A stretch of DNA of 64,000 nucleotides from positions 1-64,000 of the forward strand of contig CANRWP010000009.1 of NCBI GenBank assembly GCA_947643595.1, given 5' to 3'. Made by a program: the position numbers and the translations under genes. The notes beneath the pieces were generated by a model. The model saw nothing but the letters and a program-made list of their open reading frames with translations, was not told the DNA's origin and did not search any database. How positions within the stretch are numbered: the first letter of the stretch is position 1; each line of letters starts with the position of its first letter. Source of the stretch: an uncultured bacterium. GTDB lineage: Bacteria > Bacillota > Clostridia > Lachnospirales > Lachnospiraceae. Below, in pieces: positions 34,214-43,277 of this stretch.

Positions 34214-34903
34214 ATGGAATTCTTGACAGTAAAAAACCTGTGCAAAGTCTACGGCAAAGGCGAAAACCAGGTGACGGCTTTGGACCATGTGTCGCTCACC
34301 GTCGAGAAGGGAGAGTTTACCGCGATCATCGGCTCCTCCGGCTCAGGCAAGTCCACGCTTCTGCACAGTATCGCAGGGGTGGATGTCCCCACGAACGGGA
34401 AAATTTATCTGGACGGGCAGGACGTCTATGCCCAGAGCAACGAAAAGCTGGCGATCTTCAGAAGGCGCCAGGTGGGGCTGATCTACCAGTTCCACAACCT
34501 GATCCCGACGTTGAATGTGGTGGAGAATATCACACTGCCGATCCTGATGGACAGGAGGAAGGTGAACAGGGAAAGGCTGAATGACCTGCTTGAGCTGCTG
34601 GGGCTTGAGGATCGGAAAAACCATCTGCCGAATCAGCTCTCCGGCGGGCAGCAGCAGAGAGTGGCGATCGGCAGGGCGCTGATGAACGCGCCCCAGGTGA
34701 TGCTGGCGGATGAACCGACAGGGAGCCTGGACAGCAAAAACGGAAAAGAGATCATCTACCTGTTGAAAAAGAGCAACAGGCTCTACGGACAGACATTGCT
34801 TCTTGTCACCCACGATGAGAATATTGCGCTGCAGGCGGACCGCATCATCACGATCGCGGACGGAAGAGTCGTGCGGGATGAAAGGCAGGTGGCGCGGGTA
34901 TGA
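34214..34903 (+). CDS. ABC transporter ATPase, MacB/LolD/BceA type
   Basis: 229 residues. Walker A is GSSGSGKST, the Q-loop is in YQFHNLIPTLNVVENI, the signature is LSGGQQQRVAIGRAL and Walker B is MLADEPTGSLD; the switch His is in LVTHDE. This subfamily pairs with FtsX-domain permeases in antimicrobial-peptide sensing or export. ACAGGAG precedes the start, and the ATGA overlap couples it to the permease. Confidence 0.93.
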   Translation: MEFLTVKNLCKVYGKGENQVTALDHVSLTVEKGEFTAIIGSSGSGKSTLLHSIAGVDVPTNGKIYLDGQDVYAQSNEKLAIFRRRQVGLIYQFHNLIPTLNVVENITLPILMDRRKVNRERLNDLLELLGLEDRKNHLPNQLSGGQQQRVAIGRALMNAPQVMLADEPTGSLDSKNGKEIIYLLKKSNRLYGQTLLLVTHDENIALQADRIITIADGRVVRDERQVARV

Positions 34904-37464
34904 GAAAAAGAGACGGTTCCATTTTTCACAAGGTGGCGAGGCAGAGTATGAAGATGAACCGCACGAGGACGTTTGTCACCATGATCGGGGTTGCGCTGTC
35001 CACAACGTTGTTTACGGCGATCGCGACGTTTGGGACTTCGATCGTCGGTTTTATGGTCGATTCGGAGATCGCCAAGGGGGGAAACTGGCATATCACTTTC
35101 TCCGATGTCCCGGTGTCGGAGATGGGAGAGTGGATGGAAGATCCGGAGATTGAGGAGGGGGTATTTTTTGAGAATGTCGGCTACGCCGTGCTGGAGGGAG
35201 CGGGCAAACAGAGCGCGGAGAAACCCTATCTCTTTGTGGCGGGATTTTCCGACGAGACGTTTGGGAAGCTGCCGGTCTCTCTGACCTGCGGCAGGCTGCC
35301 GGAAACGGACAGTGAGATCATTGTCCCGGCGGAGAGCATCGCGGCGAAGGCGGGGGTGCGGATCCACGTCAACGATACGCTGACGCTCCCTTTGGGGCAG
35401 CGGCAGGAGAACGGGGAAGTTCTGTCGCAGTGCGATCCCTTCAGGCAGGGGGAAGAGTTTGTTGTCATCGGAGAGAAGACTTATACGGTGGTGGGATCTT
35501 TCAGGAGGCCCGGTTTTGAACTGCACGATACGCCGGGGTATACGGTGATCACAAAGGCGGACGGGAAGGCGGAGGGCGGCAGCTTTTACGCGGCGTTAAA
35601 AAATCCCCGCAGTGTCCGGGATTACGGGCAGAGGCGGGAGGCGGAGAGTTCCTTTGGCGTCAATGAGGATCTGCTTCGTTTTATGGGTGTTTCCGATAAC
35701 CGAGTGTTCAATGTATTTATGTATACGATAGGCGGCGTCCTTACTGCGATCATTATGACGGGCTCGGTCTTTTTGATCTACAATTCTTTTAATATTTCGA
35801 TGAATGAGCGTATGCATCAGTACGGTATTCTGATGTCGGTGGGGGCGACCGCGAAACAGCTGCGGGGCGCGGTATTGTACGAAGGGTTCTGCATCGGCTG
35901 TATCGGCATTCCGGCGGGGATGGCTGCGGGGATCGGCTGCGTTGTCCTGCTGCTGCCCTCGGTGGCGAAAAATTTTGCCAGTATTATCAATTACGGAGAA
36001 AAACTGACGCTGCATGTGTCTTTCCCGGCGCTTTTGGGATCTGCTCTGGTCAGTTTTGCCACGATCTTTATCTCCGCATATCTGCCCGCCGGGAAGGCGG
36101 TCGCCACGCCGATCATGGATTGTATCCGCCAAAACGGTGAGATCAGGTCGGAGGCAAAGAGGATCAGGATCAGAAAGTCGGCGTGGAAACTCTATGGGTT
36201 GGAGGGGACGCTGGCGCTAAAAAACTTCAGGCGGAATAAGAGACGTTATCGCAGCATTGTGCTCTCTCTGACGCTCAGCGTTGTGCTGACTGTGACAGGC
36301 AGCGCTTTCGGGACAGCGTTAAAGAAAGTGAGCGACAGGATCACAGGACAGAAGGCGGACGGGGATGTGCAGCTGACAACGCAGGATATGGCTCCTGAGG
36401 AGTTTGAGGAGCTGTACCGGGAGCTTGCGGATCTTGAGGGCGTCGGGAGGAGCACCTGGCAGGCGGATTATTTTTACCGGGCGCAGGCCGTAGAGCTGCC
36501 GGAGGAGTTTCTCACCATGTACAGAGCCGCCGAGGGGGATGACAGCACGGGCGCCGCACAGGAGGTGACGTTGTACACACAGTTTATCGCGGACGATATC
36601 TACGAGGCCTATATCGAGGAGACGGGGCTTCCCGTGGAGGAGTACAGGGGGCCTGATGGGAAGGTTCTGGTCTGTCTGATGGACTGGGCGGAGCATATCA
36701 CTTATTTCGCCGGGGATTCCATGCATTTTGTGATCGAGTCCGCGGAGGGCGGGGAGGGTCTGTCGATCTGCGCGACCTTTGAGGATTCCTATCCTCTGGA
36801 TGGTGCGTATGTTCTGGAGGATGATGCGGCCTATTATTTTGTTGTGACGGCGCCGCTGTCCGCGATGGAGCGGTTTGCGGGTCTTAAGACCGTGGACGGG
36901 CGCGCGCATACCGGTGCATTTTTCTGGACGGAAAATCCGGCGGGACTGCTTCGGAAGATGCAGGAGCGGCTGCTTGAGAAGGAGGTCATGGCGAACTACA
37001 GTCTGTTCAATGTGTCGCAGGCGTTTGAGCTGTTTCGCAGCGCGGAGTTTATCATCGATATTTTTACGTATGTGTTTGTCTTCATGATCTCGCTGATCGC
37101 GGTCGCCAACGTGTTCAATACGATCTCCACCAATATCATGCTGCGGCGAAGAGAGTTTGCGATGCTGCGTTCGGTGGGCATGTCGGACAGGGGCTTTAAG
37201 AGGATGATGCGTTTTGAGTGCGCTTTCTACGGTATGCGCACGCTGGCGGCGGGGGTGCCTGCGGCTATACTGCTTTCCTATTTGATTCACAGAGCGCTCA
37301 TGGCGATAGAGGAGTTGGATGATGTGGCGTTTGTGATTCCCTGGGCGGCGCTTTTGCTCAGCGTGCTGGAGGTGTTCGGCATCGTCTTTATCACGATGGC
37401 GTATGCCACGGGAAAGATCCGGAAGGAGAATATCATCGACGCGCTGCGGGATGAGATGACGTAG
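34900..37464 (+). CDS. FtsX-domain ABC permease, two-domain type
   Basis: 854 residues with two FtsX units. The first has a helix near 25-50, a large external domain and then three helices (about 270-410). The second has a helix near 460, an external domain of about 250 residues, and three helices from 720 to the end. NTISTNIMLRRREFAMLRSVGM is the typical FtsX cytoplasmic signature. It is the membrane partner of the preceding ATPase. The order ATPase-permease with nearby OmpR-type regulator genes matches peptide-antibiotic resistance modules. Confidence 0.92.
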   Translation: MRKRDGSIFHKVARQSMKMNRTRTFVTMIGVALSTTLFTAIATFGTSIVGFMVDSEIAKGGNWHITFSDVPVSEMGEWMEDPEIEEGVFFENVGYAVLEGAGKQSAEKPYLFVAGFSDETFGKLPVSLTCGRLPETDSEIIVPAESIAAKAGVRIHVNDTLTLPLGQRQENGEVLSQCDPFRQGEEFVVIGEKTYTVVGSFRRPGFELHDTPGYTVITKADGKAEGGSFYAALKNPRSVRDYGQRREAESSFGVNEDLLRFMGVSDNRVFNVFMYTIGGVLTAIIMTGSVFLIYNSFNISMNERMHQYGILMSVGATAKQLRGAVLYEGFCIGCIGIPAGMAAGIGCVVLLLPSVAKNFASIINYGEKLTLHVSFPALLGSALVSFATIFISAYLPAGKAVATPIMDCIRQNGEIRSEAKRIRIRKSAWKLYGLEGTLALKNFRRNKRRYRSIVLSLTLSVVLTVTGSAFGTALKKVSDRITGQKADGDVQLTTQDMAPEEFEELYRELADLEGVGRSTWQADYFYRAQAVELPEEFLTMYRAAEGDDSTGAAQEVTLYTQFIADDIYEAYIEETGLPVEEYRGPDGKVLVCLMDWAEHITYFAGDSMHFVIESAEGGEGLSICATFEDSYPLDGAYVLEDDAAYYFVVTAPLSAMERFAGLKTVDGRAHTGAFFWTENPAGLLRKMQERLLEKEVMANYSLFNVSQAFELFRSAEFIIDIFTYVFVFMISLIAVANVFNTISTNIMLRRREFAMLRSVGMSDRGFKRMMRFECAFYGMRTLAAGVPAAILLSYLIHRALMAIEELDDVAFVIPWAALLLSVLEVFGIVFITMAYATGKIRKENIIDALRDEMT

Positions 37465-37473
37465 GGAGCCATT

Positions 37474-37505
37474 GAAAAGCGGCAGCGTGAGGGCTGCCGC
37501 TTTTC
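37474..37505. terminator. Bidirectional terminator between FtsX permease and DUF3021 genes
   Basis: A perfect 12-bp stem GAAAAGCGGCAG / CTGCCGCTTTTC with an 8-nt loop lies between convergent genes. The A and T runs at its base serve both strands. Confidence 0.8.
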
Positions 37506-37519
37506 AGAGTAAAGTAAAG

Positions 37520-37990
37520 TTAAACTGCCTCGTCCCGCTCTTTTTCCCGCAGCCTGCTGTTCATCTGCCGGATCTGCCTCCTGATGGCGCAGTACTGCGC
37601 AAGCCAGATCACCGCGTAGATCACAAAGAACAGAGCAAAGTAACAGAGGGCGCCGGGCAGGCTGTGGGGCATCCACCGCATGAACCAGGCGATGGGGAAG
37701 GAAGCGGCACAGCAGAAGGCAAGGTGGCTTATTGTCATTTTCAGAAGGCTCCATCCCTCCATATCCCAGATGACGAAGGAGACGTCATAGAGGGCGCCGT
37801 AGATCATGCCGAAAACGGTCTGCAGCAGGACGGCGTTTATCTCGCTGCCGCAGACAGCGATGAGGTCAGGGGAAACCGGGTAGTAAGTTCCGTCTCCGAT
37901 GAGAAGTGAGATCACGATCGTGCACAGGACACAGATCGTAAGTCCGATGGGGGCGCCTAAGAGGGCGCGTGTCAAAATTTTCTTTTTCAT
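37520..37990 (-). CDS. DUF3021 membrane protein
   Basis: 156 residues with four predicted membrane helices (about 10-32, 50-72, 85-105, 112-132) and a basic/acidic tail. It matches the DUF3021 family, almost always encoded next to a LytTR-type regulator, as here. Such membrane partners are thought to modulate the regulator. Its start lies 54 bp after the LytTR gene in the same operon. Confidence 0.82.
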   Translation of the reverse strand: MKKKILTRALLGAPIGLTICVLCTIVISLLIGDGTYYPVSPDLIAVCGSEINAVLLQTVFGMIYGALYDVSFVIWDMEGWSLLKMTISHLAFCCAASFPIAWFMRWMPHSLPGALCYFALFFVIYAVIWLAQYCAIRRQIRQMNSRLREKERDEAV

Positions 37991-38044
37991 TTTCGTAGTA
38001 TTCCTTTCTCCCGGCCGATTCCGGGCGGTTTTGTTCCGGGCAGC

Positions 38045-38485
38045 CTAAATTCCGAGCACCTGCTTGATTCTTTTCACATATCTTCTCGAAACGTAGGTTG
38101 TTGCGCCGTCTGAGAGGGTAACGCAGATGGTGCCCGTGAAACTTAAGTCAAAATTTTTCACTTTCCTCAGATTGATGATCTCCGAGTTGGAGATGCGGAT
38201 AAAACGGTCTTTGCTCAGTCGTTCTTCCAGTTCATACAACCGCAGACGCAGGGTATATTCCCCGTTGTCTGTGGTTGCGTAAACTTTTCCGGCCGCTGCG
38301 TAGAGGCGGACAATATCGGACTGTTCCAATATTTCCAGCGTATCGCCCCGGAACCCGGAGAGAACTTTGGGAGAGCGCTCCGTCATTTTGCTGACAAGGT
38401 TGTTTATCTCATCGGTAACTTTATCGGTATAGATGATGATTTTAGGCTCTTTACAAGTGCTGTCTATTTTGATCTCTATCTGCAT
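38045..38485 (-). CDS. LytTR-family DNA-binding regulator (no receiver domain)
   Basis: 146 residues. The C-terminal 95 residues form a LytTR domain (RLYAAAGKVYATTDNGEY, LYELEERLSKDRFIRISNSEIINL, and the closing YVSRRYVKRIKQVLGI). The first 45 residues (MQIEIKIDSTCKEPKIIIYT) are the short N-terminal element common in stand-alone LytTR proteins that pair with DUF3021. An AAAGGAGG site precedes the ATG. It probably regulates its own operon with the DUF3021 protein as membrane-bound modulator. Confidence 0.88.
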   Translation of the reverse strand: MQIEIKIDSTCKEPKIIIYTDKVTDEINNLVSKMTERSPKVLSGFRGDTLEILEQSDIVRLYAAAGKVYATTDNGEYTLRLRLYELEERLSKDRFIRISNSEIINLRKVKNFDLSFTGTICVTLSDGATTYVSRRYVKRIKQVLGI

Positions 38486-38673
38486 CGGTTTCGATTGCCT
38501 CCTTTCTGGAATGGTGCATCAGACGATGTTCTGCGATCATCTGACTGTATTCCCAGTATATCGTAAAGAGATGAAAATTTCCGCTGCTTTTTGACAGGTG
38601 GTCGGTTTTGGGGTACAGGAGGCAGAGGACAGAAAGTCCATTGAAAAAATGCGAATTGACACGCAAAAGTCGT

Positions 38674-38701
38674 TTGTGTTTTTGTATAAATATGATACAA
38701 T
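38674..38701 (+). promoter_or_regulatory. Probable promoter of the AAA ATPase-cutC operon
   Basis: A TACAAT -10 box (38696-38701) has a weak TTGTGT -35 at 38674-38679 (16-bp spacer). A TTGACA at 38656 is too far from it for a standard pairing. Confidence 0.4.
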
Positions 38702-38730
38702 GTGGATAGTATAGTTGTGAGGTGATGAGC

Positions 38731-40041
38731 ATGTATCGTACAGCGATGGAACGGCTTAGGAAATGGAAGATGAAAAAGAGGCGCAAACCGCTTATCATCC
38801 GCGGAGCCCGCCAGGTGGGGAAGACCTGGCTTATGAAAGAGTTCGGGGCGAATGAATATGAGGAGACTGTCTATATCAACTTTGACAGCAACGAGCGTAT
38901 GAAAAAGCTGTTCGAGGGCGGTCTGGAGGTAAGGCGGCTGATCATGGGGCTGGAGCTTTTTGCCGGGTATAAGATCGATCCGGACAATACGCTGCTGATT
39001 TTTGACGAGGTGCAGGAGGTGCCGGAGGCTCTTTCCAGTCTGAAATATTTTAATGAGGATGCGCCGCAGTACCAGATCGTCTGCGCAGGGAGTCTCCTGG
39101 GGGTGGCGCTGCATCCGGGAACGTCTTTTCCGGTGGGGAAGGTGGAGTTTCTGGATCTTTACCCGCTGTCATATGCGGAATTCCTGAGGGCGATGGGCAG
39201 GGAGGGATATGCGGAGCTGCTGCAAAATGGCGATTTTGACATGGCAGCTGCGTTCAAACAGGATTTTATCGATCTGTTGAAACAGTATTATTTTGTCGGC
39301 GGGATGCCGGAGGCGGTGCAGGCCTTTGCGGACGATCGGGATTTCAATGAGGTGCGGGAGATACAACAGCGTATTTTGGCGGCTTACGAGCAGGATTTTT
39401 CAAAACATGCTCCGAATGAGGCAGTCCCCCGCATCAGGATGCTCTGGAACAGCATTCCGTCACAGCTGGCGAGAGAGAATAAAAAATTTATTTACGGCCT
39501 GATCAGAGAGGGGGCAAGGGCAAAGGAATATGAACTGGCGATGTTGTGGCTTACAGACTGCGGACTTGTGCACAAGGTACACCGGATCACTGCGCCGAAT
39601 CTGCCGCTGAAAGCCTATGAAGATTTGAAAGCGTTTAAGCTGTTCCTTGTGGATGTGGGGCTGTTGTCCTGCATGACGGGGCTGCGGCAGGATGTCCTGT
39701 TGGATGGAAATGCGTTGTTTAAGGAGTTTAAGGGGGCGTTGACGGAACAGTATGTGCTCCAGCAGTTTATGACGTTCAGCGGGGTGGATATCTTCTACTG
39801 GTCTGCGGACAGAGGCGCTGCAGAAGTGGATTTTGTGGTAGATAACGGAGCAGCTGTGATCCCGCTGGAGGTCAAAGCCGAGATCAATCTTCAGGCAAAG
39901 AGCCTGAAAGTATATCGGGACAAATTTCATCCGGCGTTGTCTGTGCGGATTTCCATGGCGGATTACAGGAAGGAAGAGTGGATTTTGAACCTGCCGTTGT
40001 GGGCGGTCGGTTTTATGGATAAATGGGGAGGACAGAAATGA
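38731..40041 (+). CDS. AAA ATPase with DUF4143 (AAA_14) domain
   Basis: 436 residues from ATG 38731. The N-terminal AAA_14 ATPase has Walker A GARQVGKTWLM and Walker B LLIFDEVQE, with sensor CAGSLLG. The C-terminal DUF4143 part carries a nuclease-like core (AEVDFVV...IPLEVKAE), which matches the PD-(D/E)XK pattern D-x(n)-ExK. These proteins are widespread in Clostridia, often in several copies, with no established role. It is coupled to cutC by an ATGA overlap. Confidence 0.88.
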   Translation: MYRTAMERLRKWKMKKRRKPLIIRGARQVGKTWLMKEFGANEYEETVYINFDSNERMKKLFEGGLEVRRLIMGLELFAGYKIDPDNTLLIFDEVQEVPEALSSLKYFNEDAPQYQIVCAGSLLGVALHPGTSFPVGKVEFLDLYPLSYAEFLRAMGREGYAELLQNGDFDMAAAFKQDFIDLLKQYYFVGGMPEAVQAFADDRDFNEVREIQQRILAAYEQDFSKHAPNEAVPRIRMLWNSIPSQLARENKKFIYGLIREGARAKEYELAMLWLTDCGLVHKVHRITAPNLPLKAYEDLKAFKLFLVDVGLLSCMTGLRQDVLLDGNALFKEFKGALTEQYVLQQFMTFSGVDIFYWSADRGAAEVDFVVDNGAAVIPLEVKAEINLQAKSLKVYRDKFHPALSVRISMADYRKEEWILNLPLWAVGFMDKWGGQK

Positions 40042-40784
40042 AAACGATCATTGAAGTGTGTGCCGGAAGTTATGAGGACTGTCTGAGCGCTGCTCTGGGC
40101 GGGGCGGAGAGAGTGGAGCTGAACTCCGCGCTGAGCGTGGGGGGACTGACGCCCACCGTCGCAGTTTTGAGAAGAGTAAAACAGGATACGGACCTGCAGG
40201 TGATCTGTATGGTGCGCCCGAGGGCGGCGGGATTCTGCTATACGGAGGCTGAGAAAGCGCTGATGTTTGAGGAGGCTGAGCTGCTCCTCGACAGCGGGGC
40301 GGACGGCCTTGCATTCGGATTTTTGAATGCGGACGGCAGCATCGATAAGGAGAGCACCGGGCGGATGGTCGATCTGATCCATGCGCGGAAGAAGGAGGCG
40401 GTATTTCACCGCGCTTTCGATGTCTGCCGTGTTGCAGGCGGCGCGATGGAGATTTTGATATCCCTGGGGATGGATCGGGTGCTGACCTCCGGGCAGCAGG
40501 CGAAAGCGGTGGAGGGGAGAGAACTTTTGAGACAGCTCCGGAAGGATTATGGCTCCCGGATCCAGATACTGGCGGGCAGCGGCGTCAACGAGACGAATGC
40601 GAAGGAGCTGATGGAGTACACCGGGATAAGCCAGGTGCACTCCTCCTGCAAGGATTACAGGGAAGATCCGACGACGGCCTTGGGAAATGTCTCCTACGCG
40701 TATCTCTCCGCGCCGCATGAAAGATGCTATGATGTGGTTTCCGCGGAGAAGGTGAGACAGCTGGTGGAGGCCTGCGGATCATAA
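40038..40784 (+). CDS. cutC: CutC family protein (copper homeostasis-type TIM barrel)
   Basis: 248 residues with the CutC signature N-terminus (IEVCAGSYEDCLSAALGGAERVEL) and later FHRAFDV, LTSGQQ and HSSC. It is a TIM-barrel linked to copper tolerance in E. coli, although the biochemical role is unsettled. The start at 40038 follows GGGAGGA and overlaps the ATPase stop. Confidence 0.92.
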   Translation: MKTIIEVCAGSYEDCLSAALGGAERVELNSALSVGGLTPTVAVLRRVKQDTDLQVICMVRPRAAGFCYTEAEKALMFEEAELLLDSGADGLAFGFLNADGSIDKESTGRMVDLIHARKKEAVFHRAFDVCRVAGGAMEILISLGMDRVLTSGQQAKAVEGRELLRQLRKDYGSRIQILAGSGVNETNAKELMEYTGISQVHSSCKDYREDPTTALGNVSYAYLSAPHERCYDVVSAEKVRQLVEACGS

Positions 40785-40807
40785 CAGAGAAACACTGTTT
40801 TATTTCC

Positions 40808-40896
40808 GCGGGCAACGAGCCAGGTAGCCGTGCTTGCACGGGATATCTGGCGACTGCCGCGAGGGTGTAATACCCAGCAGCTTGCTGCGGGGTATT
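40808..40896. repeat. Tandem palindromic hairpins between cutC and the PotD gene
   Basis: Hairpin one (40820-40850) has core CCGTGC-TT-GCACGG and outer arms extending to 40808-40860. Hairpin two (40869-40896) has AATACCC-A-GCAGC-TT-GCTGC-G-GGGTATT. Both share a GCTTGC tip. The second abuts the PotD stop, so it may terminate the minus-strand gene, although no long U-run is present. Confidence 0.6.
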
Positions 40897-42000
40897 TCAC
40901 TTTGCGGATTTCACTTCCGTCATGACGGCGACCATCTTATCGAGCATCTCGCCGTCTTTCTCATTGATGATCACGAGATTGTTCTTGATCTCGTCGGACA
41001 GCACGCAGACTTCCATATTGACCAGATCTTCCGGCAGATATTCCACCGCGGCTTCATTGAAGCAGACATAGGAAAAATTGGTCAGTAGCTCCGCGGAGAT
41101 TTCCGGGCGGAGTATGAAGTCGATAAAGAGCTGAGCCTCTTTTTTATGTTTTGTCCCCTTTAAAATGACAAGGTTGTCGATTGTGAGAGGGAACTGCTCC
41201 TGTTTCATCACCACTTCCAGATCGCTGTTTTCCCGCATCGCCTGGATCGCGTCGCCGCTGTAGATATATGCTAATGCCACTTCCCCTCTTGTGATGGATA
41301 TCCGCTCGTCGGCGATCTGAGAGTAGGATTTCAGATTGGTATTGAGCTTCAGCAGGTATTCTTTTGCCGTATCGAGGGCGGCGAGATCCGTGGTGACGGG
41401 ATCGATGCCGCTGCCCTGCAGTGCCAGCGTGATGTTGCTCTCGATATCGTCGAAGATCAGCAGATTGTTCTCCAGCGCGGGATTTAACAGATCTTCGGCA
41501 GTGTTTACCGTGATCCCCAGCTCATCCATCATCGGCCTGTTGGCCAGGGCGACGTTGATCGTGCCGAAGTAGGGAACGGTGTACTCGTTCTCGGGGTCGT
41601 AGGCAAGGCCGAGATAGGCGTCGTCGATATTGCTCAGGTTGGTGATGGCGCCCTCATCGAAGGGCTCGAGCAGGTCGTTGTCCTTGAAGGCCTGTATATA
41701 GGTGTTGGTAGGAACGGCTATGTCATATTCCCCCTCTTTTCCAGCGATCAGTTTTGCCAGCAGTTCGTCGTTGGATTCGTAGGTGGTTTCAATTACCTTG
41801 ATTCCGTATTCCTCCTCAAATTGGTCCAGAATATCCTGCGTCATATATTCTGACCAGTTGTAAAGATAGATCTCATCAGCGTAGCCGTTGCCGTCTTTAT
41901 CCTCTGATGAAGCATCACCGCTGCTGCCGCAGCCGGAAAGAGCGCAGGCGCATCCAAGGGTTAAAATGCCTGCTGCAAGTAGTGCGAAAGTACGTTTCAT
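40897..42000 (-). CDS. PotD-type spermidine/putrescine-binding lipoprotein (orphan)
   Basis: 367 residues with the lipobox LSGCGSS. The mature protein opens DEIYLYNWSEYMTQDILDQFEEEYGIKV, which is the PotD/PotF signature. Later segments (YDIAVPTNTYIQAF, VPYFGTINVALA) also fit. It would bind polyamines for an ABC importer, but no potABC genes flank it. The start at 42000 has TAGGAGG upstream. A 155-nt leader separates it from its promoter. Confidence 0.88.
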   Translation of the reverse strand: MKRTFALLAAGILTLGCACALSGCGSSGDASSEDKDGNGYADEIYLYNWSEYMTQDILDQFEEEYGIKVIETTYESNDELLAKLIAGKEGEYDIAVPTNTYIQAFKDNDLLEPFDEGAITNLSNIDDAYLGLAYDPENEYTVPYFGTINVALANRPMMDELGITVNTAEDLLNPALENNLLIFDDIESNITLALQGSGIDPVTTDLAALDTAKEYLLKLNTNLKSYSQIADERISITRGEVALAYIYSGDAIQAMRENSDLEVVMKQEQFPLTIDNLVILKGTKHKKEAQLFIDFILRPEISAELLTNFSYVCFNEAAVEYLPEDLVNMEVCVLSDEIKNNLVIINEKDGEMLDKMVAVMTEVKSAK

Positions 42001-42155
42001 TTTTTTCCTCCTATTCCAGTTCCGCGTGCGTCCTACCAGCACACGGTAAAATAAGACAATTTCCTGCTGCTTGAGCATCAGTAAATCGTCTTGTGCACTG
42101 TGCGGGTACATGCTGATTTTTAGTTCCGCATTTACCCTTTTGGCACACTGATTAT

Positions 42156-42183
42156 ATCATATAGAAAATTGCGAGTTTGTCAA
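42156..42183 (-). promoter_or_regulatory. Promoter of the PotD-type gene
   Basis: On the minus strand TTGACA (42178-42183) and TATGAT (42156-42161) are 16 bp apart. The transcript would have a leader of about 150 nt with two copies of GCGGAACT; no known riboswitch was recognised in it. Confidence 0.65.
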
Positions 42184-42246
42184 CAGTTTTTTTGCGGGTG
42201 ATATATCTGCGCGGGGATCCGTATGATGTGCGCTGTAAAGAGGCCG

Positions 42247-43029
42247 TTATCCGGCGACGGCAATAGTGAACCCGGCGGCGGTGAGAGCGTCGATCTGCTC
42301 TCTGGGCGCTTTGGCGTCGGTGACTAATAAATCCACATCTTTTGCGTAGCAGATGATTTTCAGCTCTGTCCGTCCCAGTTTGGTGTTGTCTGCCAGAAGG
42401 ATGGTGCGGACTGCCTGTCTGCTCATCTGTTTTTTAATAGAGTTTTCGGACAGGCCGGAATTTGTGACGGTTCCGTCCTTATCAACGCCGTTCGGCGACA
42501 GAAAACAGATCTCACTGCGGTAAGATTTTAAGATCAGATCGGAAACTTCGTCGTGAAAAGAGCCGTGCTCCGGGTCATAACACCCTCCGGCGAGGCAGAG
42601 CTGAATATTTTCGGCTTTTGAGACGATGGATGCGACATGAAAGGAATTGGTCACAATGATGCAGGGAATCTTGTAGTCCAGCAATTTTTGTGCCAGAGCC
42701 ATATTGGTAGTTCCGGAATCCAGAGTGATGATCATATTGGGCTTAATGATGTTTCTTATCACGTACTCCGCAATCTGGTTTTTTGCCTCCAGTTCTTCCT
42801 TCAGCCGTTTGCTGATCACAGAATTTCTCGGGGTATTCTCATTGGCGACAGCGCCTCCGGCTACCCGCTTCAACACTCCCTGCTTTTCCAACTTTGCAAG
42901 ATCGTTTCTTATCGTTGCCTCGCTGCAGCAAAGAGTCTGACACAATTCACTCAGAGTAACCGTGCCTTTCGATAATAACAGATCACGAATTTTTTCCTGC
43001 CTGACAGCAGCTTTTTTGGTCGTCTGCAT
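42247..43029 (-). CDS. DeoR-family repressor of the mannose-type PTS operon
   Basis: 260 residues. The N-terminal helix-turn-helix (VTLSELCQTLCCSEATIRNDLAKLEKQG) is followed by the sugar-phosphate-binding DeoR C-terminal domain (LDSGTTNMALAQ, VTNSFHVA, LSPNGVDKDGTVTNS, LLADNTKLG). It is divergent from the PTS/NagB/HPS/PHI operon across an AT-rich gap, so it most likely represses that operon and is released by a phosphorylated sugar. Confidence 0.9.
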   Translation of the reverse strand: MQTTKKAAVRQEKIRDLLLSKGTVTLSELCQTLCCSEATIRNDLAKLEKQGVLKRVAGGAVANENTPRNSVISKRLKEELEAKNQIAEYVIRNIIKPNMIITLDSGTTNMALAQKLLDYKIPCIIVTNSFHVASIVSKAENIQLCLAGGCYDPEHGSFHDEVSDLILKSYRSEICFLSPNGVDKDGTVTNSGLSENSIKKQMSRQAVRTILLADNTKLGRTELKIICYAKDVDLLVTDAKAPREQIDALTAAGFTIAVAG

Positions 43030-43277
43030 AGTAAGCCCTTTTCCAAGATAGAGTATTGTTTCAGTTTTTTATTATAGCAGACAGAGAGCATTTGTTCAAA
43101 TACAAACTTTCCCTTAAACTGTTTAAAAATACAGATAAAATATTGATGACAATAAAAATATGATATAAAATTATGAAATTCAAGAAAATATAACATAAAA
43201 ACTATTGAAATTAATAATGAAATGATACATAATTACAGAAATCAATAAAATAAAAGAAAAGAAAGGAGGATGAGATC
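43030..43277. promoter_or_regulatory. AT-rich divergent control region (DeoR gene / PTS operon)
   Basis: The DeoR gene has a clear minus-strand promoter: TTGAAC (43094-43099) and TATAAT (43071-43076) with a 17-bp spacer. For the PTS operon, a TATAAA with a weak TTGATG lies near 43144-43170. Several TTCAA/TTGAA elements (43094, 43179, 43204) could be repressor half-sites. The ribosome binding site GAAAGGAGGA precedes the first PTS gene. Confidence 0.55.

Noticed and set aside
42001-42111. N-terminal extension of the PotD-type protein
   Set aside because: It would place a polar segment before a perfect lipoprotein signal; the TAGGAGG site fits only the start at 42000.
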